Of a stretch of DNA of 27,007 nt, positions 1 through 9,114 are shown piece after piece (position 1 is the stretch's first letter; every line of letters starts with the position of its first letter). Under the pieces are notes generated by a model. The model worked only from the letters and a program-made list of their open reading frames with translations, did no database searches and had not been told where the DNA came from. Source of the DNA: an uncultured Bacilli bacterium (lineage in GTDB: Bacteria > Bacillota_I > Bacilli_A > RFN20 > CAG-826); the NCBI GenBank assembly GCA_944342125.1, contig CALVMF010000003.1:1-27007 (forward strand). The letters are read 5' to 3'. The translations under genes were made by a program, and so were the position numbers.

Positions 1-51
1 GGACAAAATTTTCAATATCGTTTTAAGAAGGTAATCATAGACAATTTTCAT
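1..51 (-). CDS. possible 5' end of a minus-strand gene running off the left edge
   Basis: An ATG at 49-51 on the minus strand opens 17 codons that stay open to the edge, reading MKIVYDYLLKTILKILS. There is no clear Shine-Dalgarno, so support is only the open frame and a divergent arrangement with the nuclease gene at 139. It could be the start of a real protein or chance in AT-rich DNA. No function can be assigned. Confidence 0.2.
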   Translation of the reverse strand, partial: MKIVYDYLLKTILKILS

Positions 52-138
52 TCATATCTAATTTTTTTCTCTGAAAAAATAATTGAGTTTTGCAAAGTTT
101 TTATATTGTTTTAACAACTTTTGTTTTAAAATGTAGAT

Positions 139-1710
139 ATGAAAAACTTATTTAATATTATAGCCTTAACGGCTAGCTTAACATCTATTAATTTTAATCA
201 ACCTAATCGTGTTTCTGTATTTAAAGCAAAAGATACAAACACAATCAATTATTCATTAGTCGATGAGTCTACAGTCAAAGACTATTATTCAAATATTAAG
301 GAAGGCTTGAAGGGAGATGAGTTGTTAAGCTCCCTACAAACTATTTTAAGTGAGAACCATGTAAAGGTTGATTTTAACTCAGGTTACACTGAAGGTGTTT
401 CAGGAACATCTTCAGGCTGGTATGGATACTATTTATATGAACGTAATTGGGATTTATCTCCTTTAGAAGATAGCGAAAAAAATGGAGATTTTAAAACGAG
501 CGATATTTGGATAAATGTAATGTATCTCGATTCTCCAATTTATATTGACACAGGCATGAACAAAAAAGGAGCAGTTTACAAATATTATCCAAATTTTCCA
601 GATACTAGTGTTGTTGAAACGGTTGAATATTCTAATAGTCATGCTCAATTTGATAGAGAACATGTATTTCCAAAATCATTCGGATTTAATGGTGACAATG
701 AAAGGTATAAAGACCTTATAGCTGGATGCGATGCACATAATTTGCACGCGGCAGATCATGTTGGAAATTCCACTGGCCACAATAATCTTCCTTTTGGAAA
801 TGTCGCCAATAAAGATGACTCTAAAGAATGTATTAGTGATTTTACTGGTGAAGTTGTTGGATATGTTGGATTAAATGATGAAAATATAAAGGTATTCGAA
901 CCAAACGATAAAGATAAAGGCGATATAGCTCGTTCTATATTTTATATGTGCGCAAGATATCATGAATACGAAGCGATTTATGATAAGGAAGAAAATCTAA
1001 TCGATGAAACTCCGGCACTAACTCTAGTCGATAACGCTACTGATACTTCCACTTTAGAGCCAATCGACACTAAGACTAATCCAGCAGCATATGGTCAATT
1101 AGATGACTTGTTAATGTGGAATGTCGAAGACCCTGTTTCTGATTTTGAAATATATAGAAACGATCTTATTTACAATAATGTACAAGGAAATCGCAATCCT
1201 TTTGTTGATTATCCAGATTGGGCATCAGCTTGCTTTGACCTTGAAAACACTGAAGGCGCGTCTTTTTCAAATTTCAATGGTAAAAACTCAGCTGGCTATA
1301 CATTTACATTAGACATAAAAGAAAAAGGACACACATTTTACTTTTTAGATAAATTCGACTCCTCTTTATTTGAAACTTCGTTACTCGACAAAAATGGAAA
1401 TAAAATAAATCCTGTTTCAACCACTTATTACATTGATGGAAAAGAAATAAAAGATGGTGATTCTTTACTAGTTTTCGGAGATAAAAAATTATACGCAAGC
1501 GCTAAAACTAGCGAAGGATACATAATAAATTCTGATAATTTACCTATTAATGTTGGCTTTTCAACTATTCAAATTATAATTGGGGTTAGTGCAATTCTAA
1601 TTTTACTGATAATTATTGGAATTATTTATTTCAGTTTAAGTAAAAAACATAAAAAGAAAGTTAATAAAACCATCAAAAATCGTTTAACAAAAAGCAAAAA
1701 CAAAAAATAA
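139..1710 (+). CDS. membrane-anchored endonuclease I family nuclease
   Basis: This 523-residue protein contains the His-Me-finger (beta-beta-alpha metal) core of the endonuclease I family: DREHVFPKS at about 172-180, with His175 the likely catalytic base, then DAHNLHAADHVGNSTGHNN at about 198-216, the usual D-HNL...D...N...N pattern with metal-binding Asn. A short hydrophobic N-terminus (about residues 4-16) suggests a signal peptide. One strong membrane helix at about 473-498 is followed by a very basic tail of about 25 residues. It is therefore probably exported and anchored with the nuclease domain outside, where it would degrade extracellular DNA or RNA, for nutrient scavenging or against incoming DNA. 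Typical endonuclease I proteins are about 200-300 residues; roughly 300 residues here lie outside the core. No Shine-Dalgarno precedes the ATG; a TAAAAT box lies 6 bases upstream, so the mRNA may be leaderless. The gene ends 2 bases from convergent nnr. Confidence 0.85.
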   Translation: MKNLFNIIALTASLTSINFNQPNRVSVFKAKDTNTINYSLVDESTVKDYYSNIKEGLKGDELLSSLQTILSENHVKVDFNSGYTEGVSGTSSGWYGYYLYERNWDLSPLEDSEKNGDFKTSDIWINVMYLDSPIYIDTGMNKKGAVYKYYPNFPDTSVVETVEYSNSHAQFDREHVFPKSFGFNGDNERYKDLIAGCDAHNLHAADHVGNSTGHNNLPFGNVANKDDSKECISDFTGEVVGYVGLNDENIKVFEPNDKDKGDIARSIFYMCARYHEYEAIYDKEENLIDETPALTLVDNATDTSTLEPIDTKTNPAAYGQLDDLLMWNVEDPVSDFEIYRNDLIYNNVQGNRNPFVDYPDWASACFDLENTEGASFSNFNGKNSAGYTFTLDIKEKGHTFYFLDKFDSSLFETSLLDKNGNKINPVSTTYYIDGKEIKDGDSLLVFGDKKLYASAKTSEGYIINSDNLPINVGFSTIQIIIGVSAILILLIIIGIIYFSLSKKHKKKVNKTIKNRLTKSKNKK

Positions 1711-1712
1711 GA

Positions 1713-3215
1713 CTACGATTTAATAATTTCGCTTATCGTGTCGGAAATTTTATTTACAACATCGCGACTAATCAAGGAATACTCATTTGAATCTTGCAAA
1801 GCTAAATCGGCACTTCTGCCTAGTATATAAGCAGCCCCTGCTACTCTTAATAAAAGATTATCGTGTTTTGCTAATAATGAGGTCGTTATTCCGCTTAAAA
1901 CATCGCCACTTCCACCTTTAGCAAGCCCAGGATTTCCATTAGTGTTCAAAAATACCTCGTTCCCATCTGTAATTATGCTCACATAATTTTTTAGATTTAA
2001 AATGCAATGATATTTTTTAGAAAACTCTTTTGCATATGCTATAGGGTTTAATAAAATATCTTCTATTTTTAAGCTAGACAAACGAGAAAATTCCTTAATA
2101 TGTGGAGTGAGTGTAATTGAAGCACAAATGTTATCTAGCAAAGTATCAATTCCATATTTTGCTAATGAGTTTAATCCATCAGCATCTATTACTAAATTCC
2201 CTTTAAAGTTTTTTAGTAAATACTCAATAATTTTAAAGACTTCAGGGCTTACTCCAATACCTGGACCAACGAGTATACTTGAATAGTTTATAATCTTATC
2301 TAACGCTTCTTTATCAAATTTAATATTTCCATCATCATCTTCAAATAAGTTATAAATATTTTCAGGATTAATCAAAGCATAGGAGTTATAAAGAGACTTC
2401 GGAACACATAAAGTAGCATAACCACATCCACATCTTAAAGCCGCTAAAGCACTAAACGACAATTCGATGGCACCAGGAGTATGCTTATTACCACCGATTA
2501 AAGCTACCCTGCCATAATTCCCTTTATTCGAATTTTTTTCTCTTTTTGGAAATAAAACCTTTAAATCTTCTTTTTCAATTATTTTGATTAAATTGTTGGG
2601 ATTTGCAGAGATAATTCCAATTTTTATAGGTTTTATTTCTCTGTATAAGAAACTTCCTTCGCCGATAATTTGTCCGGTTTTGATATTTTCAATGCTTAAA
2701 GTTAAGTCACTTTTAAAAGCGCAACCTAGTATTTTGCCACTAGTTGCATCAACTCCACTATTTATATCAATAGAAATTTTATAAGCTTGAATATCGTTTA
2801 ATCTGTTAATTAAATCAATATATTCTTTTTTTAAGTTTGTTGATAAACCAACACCAAATATAGCATCAACTATAACATCAACTTTGTTTACTGATAAATA
2901 TGCTAATAAATCTTTAACTATATTGCCTTTATATCTCAATAAATTAGTTTGTGTATTTTCTTTTAAGTGATTAGAAGAAATAAAAGCAGAGACATTATAT
3001 CCGTTTTCATAAAGATAGCGTGCTATAACTAACCCATCTCCTCCGTTCCCTCCTCCTCCAGAGATAACTAAAATATTGTCACTTCTATTGATTCTTTTTT
3101 CGATTTCATAAAAGCATTCTCTACCAGCGCGCTCCATTAACTCTATAGCAGGAATCTTTTGTTGGGTATACGAGTCAGCTTCTTGAGCATCTTTTGCTGT
3201 AAATAAATAAATCAT
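1713..3215 (-). CDS. nnr: bifunctional NAD(P)H-hydrate repair enzyme (epimerase + ADP-dependent dehydratase)
   Basis: This 500-residue protein has the full two-domain layout of Nnr (YjeF). The N-terminal epimerase domain (about 1-215) carries GGGGNGGDG at 53-61, for NAD(P)HX binding, and DAIFGVGL near 117-124. The C-terminal ribokinase-like dehydratase (about 225-500) carries NKGNYGRVALIGG at 230-242, GPGIG at 317-321, DADG at 344-347, LTPHIKEFSRL at 369-379 and NPGLAKGGSGDVLSG at 428-442, which includes the catalytic Asp. It repairs hydrated NADH/NADPH: the epimerase interconverts R and S forms and the dehydratase restores NAD(P)H using ADP. Length is normal for the fusion. It starts 3 bases after the xth stop, so the two are very likely co-transcribed from the xth promoter. 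Cytosolic; no odd features. Confidence 0.96.
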   Translation of the reverse strand: MIYLFTAKDAQEADSYTQQKIPAIELMERAGRECFYEIEKRINRSDNILVISGGGGNGGDGLVIARYLYENGYNVSAFISSNHLKENTQTNLLRYKGNIVKDLLAYLSVNKVDVIVDAIFGVGLSTNLKKEYIDLINRLNDIQAYKISIDINSGVDATSGKILGCAFKSDLTLSIENIKTGQIIGEGSFLYREIKPIKIGIISANPNNLIKIIEKEDLKVLFPKREKNSNKGNYGRVALIGGNKHTPGAIELSFSALAALRCGCGYATLCVPKSLYNSYALINPENIYNLFEDDDGNIKFDKEALDKIINYSSILVGPGIGVSPEVFKIIEYLLKNFKGNLVIDADGLNSLAKYGIDTLLDNICASITLTPHIKEFSRLSSLKIEDILLNPIAYAKEFSKKYHCILNLKNYVSIITDGNEVFLNTNGNPGLAKGGSGDVLSGITTSLLAKHDNLLLRVAGAAYILGRSADLALQDSNEYSLISRDVVNKISDTISEIIKS

Positions 3216-3218
3216 AGC

Positions 3219-3986
3219 TTAATCAATATCAACATCTAATTCTATAGGACAATGATCGCTTCCATAGATATCGTTTAAAATTTTTGAATCTTTAACTCTA
3301 TCTATAATGTTATTAGAGACTACAAAATAGTCGATTCTCCAACCTACATTTTTTTCTCTAGCTTTCATTCTATAACTCCACCACGAATATTTAACTACGT
3401 CGTTATATAAATATCTGAAAGTGTCTATGTATCCATTATTAAGAAGATTAGTAAAAGCATTTCTTTCTTCATCGGTAAAACCAGCATTATGATGATTTGT
3501 AGCGGGATTTTTTAAATCGATTTCTTCATGTGCAACATTTAGATCACCAGCATAAATAACTGCTTTCTTTTCTTTTAAACTATTTAGATAAGAAACTAAA
3601 TCCTTTTCAAAGTTCATTCTAAAATCTAATCTTTTAAGTTCGTCTCCACTATTAGGAACATAGCAAGCTACATAATAAAAGTTATTAAATTCTAAGGTAA
3701 CCGCTCTTCCTTCGTCGTCATATTTACCATCAATAAGACCATAATGAACACTTAATGGATGTATTTTAGTTAATATTGCCACCCCAGAATAGCCTTTTTT
3801 GACGATAGAATTTGTAAAATAAACTTCGTATCCATCAGGTTTAAAAGGAAATTCTTTATGTATATCCTCATTAAGTTTAGTTTCATTTAATGAAAAGATG
3901 TCAGCATTTAACTTTTTAAAATCATTTTCAAAGTCTTTTTTTAAAATGGCTCTAATTCCATTTACATTAAAAGATATAATTTTCAT
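3219..3986 (-). CDS. xth: exodeoxyribonuclease III (AP endonuclease)
   Basis: This 255-residue protein is a complete member of the Xth/ExoA branch of the endonuclease-exonuclease-phosphatase superfamily. It starts MKIISFNVNGIRA, then has LNETKL with metal ligand Glu35, Tyr109 in CYVPNSG, GDLNVAH with Asp148 and Asn150, NVGWRIDYF with Asp219, and GSDHCPIELD with Asp244-His245. It cleaves the DNA backbone 5' of abasic sites and removes 3'-blocking groups in base excision repair. The start is supported by GAGGTAA 5 bases before ATG, and a perfect TATAAT (minus strand, 4004-4009) would place the transcription start about 10 bases before the gene; no good -35 is visible. It is the first gene of a two-gene unit with nnr. 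The family also includes related EEP nucleases, but these motifs fit exonuclease III closely. Confidence 0.95.
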   Translation of the reverse strand: MKIISFNVNGIRAILKKDFENDFKKLNADIFSLNETKLNEDIHKEFPFKPDGYEVYFTNSIVKKGYSGVAILTKIHPLSVHYGLIDGKYDDEGRAVTLEFNNFYYVACYVPNSGDELKRLDFRMNFEKDLVSYLNSLKEKKAVIYAGDLNVAHEEIDLKNPATNHHNAGFTDEERNAFTNLLNNGYIDTFRYLYNDVVKYSWWSYRMKAREKNVGWRIDYFVVSNNIIDRVKDSKILNDIYGSDHCPIELDVDID

Positions 3987-4003
3987 ACATTTACCTCGTA
4001 AAT

Positions 4004-4009
4004 ATTATA
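4004..4009 (-). promoter_or_regulatory. -10 box of the xth-nnr promoter
   Basis: A perfect TATAAT on the minus strand lies 17 bases before the xth ATG. The expected -35 region is poor (TAACAG), so only the -10 element is supported. Confidence 0.4.
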
Positions 4010-4112
4010 AATGGAAATTAATTGTCCTGTTATAAAAACGCGATTTTTTGTCACTTAATTTATAATTATTATTCTTGTTTAAATGTTAAAATAATTAAGA
4101 GGTAATTTAAAA

Positions 4113-4997
4113 ATGGAAAAATCAAAAGTATATTTTACAAGAGATTTATCTTCCAAGAGTCTTGTAAACTTATATAAGTTATTAAGACATAAACTTGACG
4201 GAAATATCGCTATAAAAATTCATTCTGGGGAGGATGGAAACCAAAATTATCTTCGCCCTGACTATTTAAAGGATATAGTTGAATATGTTGGTGGAACTGT
4301 TGTTGAATGTAACGCCGCTTATGAAGGAGCAAGAGATACAACCGAGAAGCATTTAGAACTTCTTAAAAAGCATGGTTGGTTAGATAATTTTAAATTCGAT
4401 TTATTAGATGCTACAGGTCCTGATATCGAACTTGATACCCCTAATGGAGTTCAAATTAAAAAGAACTATATTGGAAAAGATTTTGCTAAATACAATTCGA
4501 TGCTTGTGATATCGCATTTTAAAGGACATCCAATGGGCGGATTTGGCGGAGCATTAAAACAACTTTCAATTGGTTGCGCTTCCGCTTATGGAAAAGCCTA
4601 CATTCATGGTTCTGGTAATCCAGAAATCCTATTTGAAGGCGACCATGATAGTTTCCTTCGCTCCATGGCAGATGCAGCTGGAAGTGTTATTAACTATTTC
4701 AAAGGAAAAATTCTATATATAAATGTAATGAGGAACCTTTCTGTTGATTGTGATTGTTGTGCGGTTGCTGAAGATCCATGCATGAAAGATATCGGCATTT
4801 TAGCTTCAGAAGATCCAGTAGCGATCGACCAAGCTTGTTTAGATTTAATCTATAATAGTAAAGACCCAGGTAGAGATCACTTCATTCAAAGAGTTGAATC
4901 ATTAAACGGACATCTTACTGTAGAAACAGCTGATAAAATTGGTTATGGCACTAAAAATTACAAACTAGTCGAAGCTTTTTTCCATAACGAAATTTAG
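4113..4997 (+). CDS. DUF362 domain protein
   Basis: A 294-residue soluble protein matching the DUF362 family: an N-terminal strand with LVNLYKLLRHKLDGNIAIKIH, a central HFKGHPMGGFGGALKQLSIG at 135-154, and CDCCAVAEDPCMKDIGIL near 213-230, followed by SEDPVAIDQACLDL. Many relatives carry an additional bacterial 4Fe-4S ferredoxin segment; here only Cys213, Cys215, Cys216 and Cys223 cluster, so any metal centre would be small or altered. The biochemical role of the family is not established; redox or iron-sulfur functions are usually suggested. GAGGTAA lies 11 bases upstream of the ATG. The gene stands alone, divergent from xth and followed by a strong terminator, so the neighbours give no functional hint. 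Confidence 0.85.
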   Translation: MEKSKVYFTRDLSSKSLVNLYKLLRHKLDGNIAIKIHSGEDGNQNYLRPDYLKDIVEYVGGTVVECNAAYEGARDTTEKHLELLKKHGWLDNFKFDLLDATGPDIELDTPNGVQIKKNYIGKDFAKYNSMLVISHFKGHPMGGFGGALKQLSIGCASAYGKAYIHGSGNPEILFEGDHDSFLRSMADAAGSVINYFKGKILYINVMRNLSVDCDCCAVAEDPCMKDIGILASEDPVAIDQACLDLIYNSKDPGRDHFIQRVESLNGHLTVETADKIGYGTKNYKLVEAFFHNEI

Positions 4998-5031
4998 GGT
5001 TTGATAAAATTGTAAACGTTGAGAATTTAGG

Positions 5032-5060
5032 GTCGCTACTTAATTGTGGCGACTTTTTTT
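5032..5060 (+). terminator. rho-independent terminator after the DUF362 gene
   Basis: GTCGCTAC (5032-5039) pairs with GTGGCGAC (5046-5053) over 8 bp with one T-G wobble, loop TTAATT, followed directly by seven T residues (5054-5060). Confidence 0.9.
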
Positions 5061-5067
5061 ATGATCC

Positions 5068-5134
5068 TTTAAACTTTTTTAGGGTTGAAATATTGCTTTC
5101 AGCTTTTTTAGGAGCGACTCTAAAAAAGTTTAAA
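5068..5134. repeat. 15-bp perfect inverted repeat with an inner hairpin
   Basis: TTTAAACTTTTTTAG at 5068-5082 is the exact reverse complement of 5120-5134. Inside, GTTGAAA (5084-5090) pairs with TTTCAGC (5097-5103, one wobble). No T-run follows on the plus strand, and neither strand looks like a standard terminator. It may be an RNA structure, a decayed element or a protein-binding site. Confidence 0.5.
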
Positions 5135-5260
5135 GCAATTTTAAAAACATAAAAGAACTTAAATAACCAAAATTATCTAAAATATAAATTTTTCCCGCAA
5201 AACTCATATATTGTTCTCTAAACTACTCTAAAGCTTTTGTGCTAAATAGTTTTTTTATTG

Positions 5261-5293
5261 AAAAAAAGATAGGCGAGAATTAACTCGCCTATC
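5261..5293 (-). terminator. rho-independent terminator of the PFOR gene
   Basis: GATAGGCGAG (5268-5277) and CTCGCCTATC (5284-5293) form a perfect 10-bp stem with a 6-base loop. On the minus strand the hairpin is followed by seven T residues (complement of 5261-5267). It lies 29 bases after the PFOR stop. Confidence 0.93.
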
Positions 5294-5321
5294 TATAATA
5301 AATAACTTCTTTTAGATGAAA

Positions 5322-8300
5322 TTAAAGACCAAATTTTTTAATTCTTTCCCATCTTTCCTTAGCACATCTTTCGTTCTTTTCGAATAAAGCTTCGGCTTCT
5401 TCTGGGTTAATCTTTGGAAGTTGAGAGTATCTTGTTTCTTTCATAATGAACTCTCTAATTTTGGTAAAGTCTGGTTCTTTGCAATCAAGTTGTAAAGGTG
5501 ATTTACCTTGTTCAGCAAGACGTGGATCATATCTAAATGTTGTGAAGTATCCACAAGCAACTGCTTCTTTTTCAACTTCGATTGAGTTGACCATACCACC
5601 CTTAATACCATGGTTGACACAAGGTGCATAGCAGATAATAAGGGATGGACCATTATAAGACTCTGCTTCTTTGAAAGCTTTAATTGCCGCCATCATATTT
5701 GCTCCGAGAGCAACTTGAGCAACATATACATTGCCATAAGACATAGCCATTAAAGCTAAATTCTTTTTAGCGGTCTTCTTTCCGCTTGCTGTAAATTGAG
5801 CAATTTGTCCAGTTTGAGAAGATTTAGAAGCTTGTCCGCCAGTATTGGAATAGACTTCAGTATCTAAACAAAGAACATTAATATCATCTTCACTGGCAAT
5901 GACATGATCTAATCCGCCATAGCCAATATCGTATGCCCAGCCATCACCACCGATGACCCAAACAGATTTATCAATTAAATCATCCTTATAATTAAGCACT
6001 TCTTTAATTGCTTTATCTTTTGAAGCTTCAACGCCTTTAATAAGTTCAGGAACGATCTTTCTAGCTTCATCTTTATTCTTGATATTAGCAAGATATTTAT
6101 TAATTGTTTCTTTTAATGAAGCGTCAACATCATCGCTATTTAAAGCTGCAGTTAAAATGCTACAAATATTTGCAAGTTTGTAGTCTGTAGCAAGTCTCAT
6201 TCCGTAGCCGTTTTCAGCATTGTCTTCAAAGAGTGAGTTAGCCCAAGCAACACCGTTTCCATCTTTATCATTAACAAATGGGGTTAATGGGGTAGAACCA
6301 CAATAAATTGATGAACAGCCAGTTGCGTTAGAAATTAATAAGTCCTTACCAAATAATCTTGATAATAAATTGTAATATGGTGTTTCACCACATCCAGCAC
6401 AAGCTCCGCTTACTTCCATATATGGCATTAAGAAGGCAGCACCTTTAACAGTTGTGACTGGGAACTTATCAGCTTTATATTCAGTGTGTTTATATAAGTA
6501 TTGTGCGTAATCTTCCTTACCAAATTGTGATTTAGCTTCGACAAGTTTTAATGCAAAGTGATCGTTACCTAATTTCTTTGCAGCAACATTAGCTAAACAT
6601 TCTTTAACACAAAGTCCGCAACCAACACAGTTCATTGGTGAAACTTGAATGACATATTTTAAGCCAGGTTTTGCAGGTTTAACATCAACAACTTGATCAG
6701 CTAATCCTTTTGGTCCTTTAGCGATTTCTTCATCGGTTAATAAGAATGGTCTAATTGTTGTGTGTGGGCAAACAAATGCACAAGTATTACATTGAATACA
6801 ATAATCTTTGTTCCATTCAGGTACTCTATCAGCAATACCTCTCTTTTCCATGAAAGTAACATTTTCTCTCATGGTACCATCAAGTAATTCATATTCTGTA
6901 AATTTGCTGACTGGGATATCATAGCCATCTAAGGTATTGATTAAATCGACATATGTATCGAAATATTCATCGCCAGTAACACTTCTTTCTCTGTTATATG
7001 GAAGTTTTGCCCAAGCTGGATCAACTTTAACTTCTCTTAAGCCTTCAGTACCTTTATCAATGGCTTTATAGTTTAATTCAACGACATCTTGTCCTTTTCT
7101 ACCATAAGTCTTTAAAGCAAGCTTTTTCATCCATGTATTTGCTTCTTCATATGGCATAATTTGTGGATTTAAATAGAAGAATGCGCTTTGGAGAATAGTA
7201 TTAGTATGTCTTCCAATGCCAATTTCACTTGCAATCTTATTAGCATCAATAACATAGAATTTTGCGTGTTTTGTAGCTAATTGATATTTAACTCTGTTTG
7301 GTAACGATTCGATAAGTTTAGCATCGTCCATATCAGTGTTAAGTAAGAAAGTACCACCATCGCTTAAATTCTTTAACATGTCAAATCTAAAGATATAGGT
7401 ATCGAGTGAGCAAGAAATAAATGATGCATGTTCAACATAATATGTTGAATGAATTGGTTCTTTACCAAATCTTAAGTGGCTTCTTGTAACACCACCTGAT
7501 TTTCTTGAATCGTAAGCAAAATAAGCTTGAGCGTATTGATGTGTTGCATCACCAATAATCTTAATTGATGATTTATTTGCACCAACAGTACCATCACTGC
7601 CTAAACCATAGAATAAGCATGATGTGTAAGAATGTTTAATTTCATAGTTTTCATCGACTGGAATTGAAAGGAAAGTAACATCATCATTAATTCCAACTGA
7701 GAAATCATGATGCTCTTTACCACTTAACATCCAATCAAATACTGATTTAATGTGTTTTGGTTGAGTATCTTTACTGGATAAGCCATATCTTCCGCCAATA
7801 ACTTTTATTCCAGTTTTTCCTTCAAGTGTGAGAGCTGAACAAACATCTTCGTATAATGCTTCTCCAACACTGCCTAATTCTTTACTTCTGTCTAATACAC
7901 AGAGTTCTTTTACTGTTGAAGGGATGCAAGCAACTAAATGTTTTGCTGAGAATGGTCTATAAAGGTGGACTCTAATCATACCAACCTTTTGACCTTTATT
8001 TTTCCATAAGTCAGTAACTACTTCATATGCTGTTTCATTGACTGAACCCATAGCAATAATTACTTTTTCAGCATCTGGAGCACCATAATAGACAAAAGGT
8101 GCATATTCTCTTCCAGTTAATTCGCTAACTTTTTTGAAATATTTTTCAGCAACAGGTAAAACATTTTGGAAATGTTTATTTTGTGCTTCTCTTCCTTGGA
8201 AGTAGATATCATCATTTTCTGCACCACCTTTAGTGACAGCGTGTCCATGTGGATTTAAAGCTCTTTCTTTGAATTTTTTAACTTTATCCCATGGAACTAA

Positions 8301-8888
8301 TTTCTTCCATTCTTCATCGGCTAAGAATTCAACATTTTGGATTTCGTGGGATGTTCTAAAACCATCAAAGAAATGGCAGACTGGATATTCAGCATCAATT
8401 GCTACAAGGTGAGCAACAGAAGCAAGATCGGCAACTTCTTGAACTGAATCAGCACAAATCATTGCGATTCCACTTTGTCTGATTGAATAAACGTCTTGGT
8501 GATCACCAAAAATTGATAAAGATCTAGTTGCTAAACTTCTAGCACTAACGTGTAAAACTGCTGGCAATAATTCACCACACCATTTATAGATGTTTGGAAT
8601 CATTAAAAGCAAACCTTGACTTGCAGTATATGTTGTAGCTAAAACACCACCATTTAAAGCGCCATGTAATGCACCACTTGCGCCAGCTTCAGATTGCATT
8701 TCACAAACTTTGACAGTGCTATCAAAGAAATTCTTCTTGCCTTGGGAAGCATAGATATCAACATAATTTGCCATTGGTGAAGATGGAGTAATTGGGAAAA
8801 TTGCTGCTACTTCTGTAAAATTGTAGCTCATTAAGGCAGCCGCAGTGTTTCCATCAACACTAAGCATTGTTTTTTTAACTTCTGACAT
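5322..8888 (-). CDS. nifJ: pyruvate:ferredoxin (flavodoxin) oxidoreductase, single-chain
   Basis: At 1188 residues this is the full single-polypeptide PFOR. The N-terminus has FPITPSSPMANYVD (about 30-43), the pyruvate-site signature. A ferredoxin-like domain carries two 4Fe-4S motifs, CIQCNTCAFVCP starting at Cys697 and CVGCGLCVKEC near 750-760. The third cluster region begins CAGCGETPYYN near 830, and thiamine diphosphate binding is shown by GDGWAYDIGYGG near 980 with TEVYSNTGGQ downstream. It converts pyruvate and CoA to acetyl-CoA and CO2 and passes electrons to ferredoxin or flavodoxin, the central step of anaerobic pyruvate use; it is oxygen-sensitive. GGAG lies 12 bases before the ATG. 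It is monocistronic, with its own promoter (8918-8946) and a strong terminator. No domain is missing. Confidence 0.98.
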   Translation of the reverse strand: MSEVKKTMLSVDGNTAAALMSYNFTEVAAIFPITPSSPMANYVDIYASQGKKNFFDSTVKVCEMQSEAGASGALHGALNGGVLATTYTASQGLLLMIPNIYKWCGELLPAVLHVSARSLATRSLSIFGDHQDVYSIRQSGIAMICADSVQEVADLASVAHLVAIDAEYPVCHFFDGFRTSHEIQNVEFLADEEWKKLVPWDKVKKFKERALNPHGHAVTKGGAENDDIYFQGREAQNKHFQNVLPVAEKYFKKVSELTGREYAPFVYYGAPDAEKVIIAMGSVNETAYEVVTDLWKNKGQKVGMIRVHLYRPFSAKHLVACIPSTVKELCVLDRSKELGSVGEALYEDVCSALTLEGKTGIKVIGGRYGLSSKDTQPKHIKSVFDWMLSGKEHHDFSVGINDDVTFLSIPVDENYEIKHSYTSCLFYGLGSDGTVGANKSSIKIIGDATHQYAQAYFAYDSRKSGGVTRSHLRFGKEPIHSTYYVEHASFISCSLDTYIFRFDMLKNLSDGGTFLLNTDMDDAKLIESLPNRVKYQLATKHAKFYVIDANKIASEIGIGRHTNTILQSAFFYLNPQIMPYEEANTWMKKLALKTYGRKGQDVVELNYKAIDKGTEGLREVKVDPAWAKLPYNRERSVTGDEYFDTYVDLINTLDGYDIPVSKFTEYELLDGTMRENVTFMEKRGIADRVPEWNKDYCIQCNTCAFVCPHTTIRPFLLTDEEIAKGPKGLADQVVDVKPAKPGLKYVIQVSPMNCVGCGLCVKECLANVAAKKLGNDHFALKLVEAKSQFGKEDYAQYLYKHTEYKADKFPVTTVKGAAFLMPYMEVSGACAGCGETPYYNLLSRLFGKDLLISNATGCSSIYCGSTPLTPFVNDKDGNGVAWANSLFEDNAENGYGMRLATDYKLANICSILTAALNSDDVDASLKETINKYLANIKNKDEARKIVPELIKGVEASKDKAIKEVLNYKDDLIDKSVWVIGGDGWAYDIGYGGLDHVIASEDDINVLCLDTEVYSNTGGQASKSSQTGQIAQFTASGKKTAKKNLALMAMSYGNVYVAQVALGANMMAAIKAFKEAESYNGPSLIICYAPCVNHGIKGGMVNSIEVEKEAVACGYFTTFRYDPRLAEQGKSPLQLDCKEPDFTKIREFIMKETRYSQLPKINPEEAEALFEKNERCAKERWERIKKFGL

Positions 8889-8917
8889 AAAAAAATTGTT
8901 CTCCTTAAACTGAAAAC

Positions 8918-8946
8918 ATTATATAACTTTAAACTTAAAAGTTTAA
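8918..8946 (-). promoter_or_regulatory. PFOR promoter with overlapping palindrome
   Basis: On the minus strand TTAAAC (8941-8946), a 17-base spacer and a perfect TATAAT (8918-8923) precede nifJ. The palindrome TTAAACTT-AA-AAGTTTAA (8929-8946) covers the -35 and part of the spacer, so a repressor binding there would block the promoter. The -35 is weak. The site does not look like a standard Rex site. Confidence 0.5.
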
Positions 8947-9114
8947 TAAAATTTTCTCTTGTCTTTTTTGCCAAAATTTTTTTATTAACTTTTATTCTTG
9001 AGCCTTTTTTATCGGAAAAATATAGTGCTTTTTTACGTGGAAAAACAAGGATTTAACTTTAACTATTCGCTAATTTAAGTTATTATTATTTCACTAAATT
9101 TTTGGAGAAAGAAA

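Larger units (their letters stand above)
4998..5321. other. 324-base convergent intergenic region with nested hairpins
   Basis: This stretch between the DUF362 gene and PFOR holds no convincing gene. It contains the DUF362 terminator (5032-5060), a perfect 15-bp inverted repeat (5068-5082 with 5120-5134) enclosing a 7-bp hairpin (5084-5090 with 5097-5103), and the PFOR terminator (5261-5293). The 10-mer AATTTAGGGT occurs at 4991-5000 and again at 5024-5033. The remaining part, 5141-5260, is AT-rich without recognisable features. Confidence 0.6.

Noticed and set aside
4113..4997. 4Fe-4S ferredoxin domain in the DUF362 protein
   Set aside because: Only a tight cluster CDCC plus one Cys is present, not CxxCxxCxxxCP.
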